6,797 nucleotides of DNA from NCBI GenBank assembly GCA_012963185.1, contig DTWD01000288.1:1-6797 (forward strand), written 5' to 3'. The notes beneath the pieces were generated by a model. It was not told where the DNA came from, did no database searches, and saw nothing but the letters and a program-made list of their open reading frames with translations. Shown piece by piece: positions 6,153 to 6,797 of this stretch. Both the position numbers and the translations under genes were made by a program. How positions within the stretch are numbered: position 1 is the stretch's first letter; each line of letters begins with the position of its first letter. Source of the stretch: Acidobacteriota bacterium. GTDB lineage: Bacteria > Acidobacteriota > Vicinamibacteria > Vicinamibacterales > UBA8438.

Positions 6153-6642
6153 GTGTTTGCACCTCGATCGCGCCGGCTGTTTCCATGGCAGCGCGTATGG
6201 TCGATTGCTTCGCATCGGCGCACTGCACTTCGATACCGAAATGGTCGTTTGTAAAACGCGTATCCCGTAGGGCTAGACGTGTTTGTGGCAAACCAGAAAG
6301 TCCAAAGAAACTTACCATTCCGGCGATAGCGCCGAACAAAATCATCAGTTCAAATGCAATAACAACGAAGGCTGGAATTGAAATCAGAGGTTTACCACCC
6401 GTAATCAGCGGCCAGGCATACACGGTATAGATCGGGAAGGCAAAGCCAGCGATGCAACCAAGGATTCCACCAATTAGTACAAACAGGCGCACCGGGCTAA
6501 TACGGGTATTCAGCATCCCTTCAATTGTGTGGTCAGGGGCTGGTGTATACGCAGAGATGTTATCGACACCATCCTTCTGGAGAGATGAGATCGCTTCAAT
6601 GGCGTTTCGCCGGTCATCGTAAATCCCGAGCAATATTCCCAT
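6145..6642 (-). CDS. actD: Alternative Complex III subunit ActD (DUF3341 membrane protein)
   Basis: A small membrane subunit of ACIII, of structural or proton-path role in the complex. The 165 residues have a short soluble N-terminal part beginning MGILLGIYDD, two membrane segments (about 51-75 and 88-113) and a soluble C-terminal part. The link between the two helices, YAWPLITGGKPLISIPAF (75-92), is the hallmark of DUF3341/ActD, and FTNDHFGIEV (130-139) matches its C-terminal region. An in-frame ATG at 6708 would add 22 residues with no family resemblance; AAGGA eight bases before the ATG at 6642 supports the shorter start. It follows actC after 72 bases and overlaps actE by eight, in the standard act gene order. 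Confidence 0.9.
   Translation of the reverse strand: MGILLGIYDDRRNAIEAISSLQKDGVDNISAYTPAPDHTIEGMLNTRISPVRLFVLIGGILGCIAGFAFPIYTVYAWPLITGGKPLISIPAFVVIAFELMILFGAIAGMVSFFGLSGLPQTRLALRDTRFTNDHFGIEVQCADAKQSTIRAAMETAGAIEVQTHA
6160..6165 (-). promoter_or_regulatory. Ribosome binding site deciding the actE start
   Basis: GAGGTG lies seven bases before the ATG at 6152, inside the end of actD. It supports translation of actE from the methionine that begins the signal segment and not from the in-frame ATG at 6215. Confidence 0.7.
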
Positions 6643-6650
6643 AACGTGTG

Positions 6651-6655
6651 TCCTT
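6651..6655 (-). promoter_or_regulatory. Ribosome binding site deciding the actD start
   Basis: AAGGA is eight bases before the ATG at 6642 and falls in the 72-base gap after actC. The longer in-frame start at 6708 has no comparable motif and adds residues foreign to the family. Confidence 0.65.
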
Positions 6656-6714
6656 AGGACTCTGTCCCAAACCAATGAACAACCGTACGTAATAGTAGGT
6701 GCGGACATCGGTCG

Positions 6715-6797
6715 CTAGTCGCCATGTTGTGCGCCTTCCTTCATTTCCGTAATCGAAATTGCCGGAAAATTCTTAATGAACAGCAAGAAGAAAAAGA
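6715..6797 (-). CDS. actC: Alternative Complex III subunit ActC, 3' end only (NrfD-like)
   Basis: Only the last 26 codons are inside the window, read from 6795 to a TAG at 6717-6715. They begin in the middle of a hydrophobic helix (FFFLLFIKNFP) and end AISITEMKEGAQHGD. The pattern of a final membrane helix ending in FP or LP, followed by AISI.EM and a short charged tail, is the characteristic C terminus of ActC, the NrfD-like ten-helix subunit that holds the quinol site next to the iron-sulfur protein ActB. Position directly before actD agrees with the actABCDEF order. The identity rests on this short tail plus synteny; the rest of the gene continues beyond the right edge. Confidence 0.85.
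   Translation of the reverse strand, partial: FFFLLFIKNFPAISITEMKEGAQHGD

Overview
The window carries one gene set read almost entirely on the minus strand; read right to left it has two functional blocks. Moderate GC, heme-c export, a signal-anchored cytochrome and an Alternative Complex III (ACIII) locus point to a respiring Gram-negative bacterium of an ACIII-bearing lineage. Acidobacteriota, Gemmatimonadota, Myxococcota, Rhodothermota/Bacteroidota and Planctomycetota are all possible, and the sequence does not let me choose among them.

Right block (4417-6797): the 3' end of actC, then actD, actE and actF. These encode part of ACIII, the quinol:electron-acceptor oxidoreductase that replaces the bc1 complex. 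The last three genes overlap by 8 and 4 bases, so they are one transcriptional and probably translationally coupled unit. The N-terminal parts of the complex (actA, actB and most of actC) must lie beyond the right edge. No terminal-oxidase gene follows actF; instead there are about 410 bases without a recognisable gene (4007-4416).

Left block (182-4006): an M48 zinc metallopeptidase, a CmoB-like SAM-dependent methyltransferase, a beta-hydroxyacid dehydrogenase and the two subunits (A, B) of a 3-oxoacid CoA-transferase. The dehydrogenase stop and the CoA-transferase A start share one base (TAATG), so these genes are tightly linked. Dehydrogenase plus CoA-transferase suggests a short-chain hydroxy-acid or keto-acid catabolic module. 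The dinucleotide-binding loop looks NADP-type, so the usual label 3-hydroxyisobutyrate dehydrogenase is not secure. A sigma70-like promoter candidate overlapped by an imperfect palindrome sits between the peptidase and the methyltransferase and could drive the lower genes.

Left edge (1-181): no minus-strand gene is visible. A short plus-strand open frame ending at 95 may be the 3' end of a convergent gene, but support is weak. Four of the genes are best annotated from an internal start or a GTG that has a Shine-Dalgarno sequence in front; these choices are explained in the entries. I did not find a clearly undescribed system. The most interesting points are the dehydrogenase/CoA-transferase pairing, the palindrome over the promoter candidate, and the unexplained spacer after actF.
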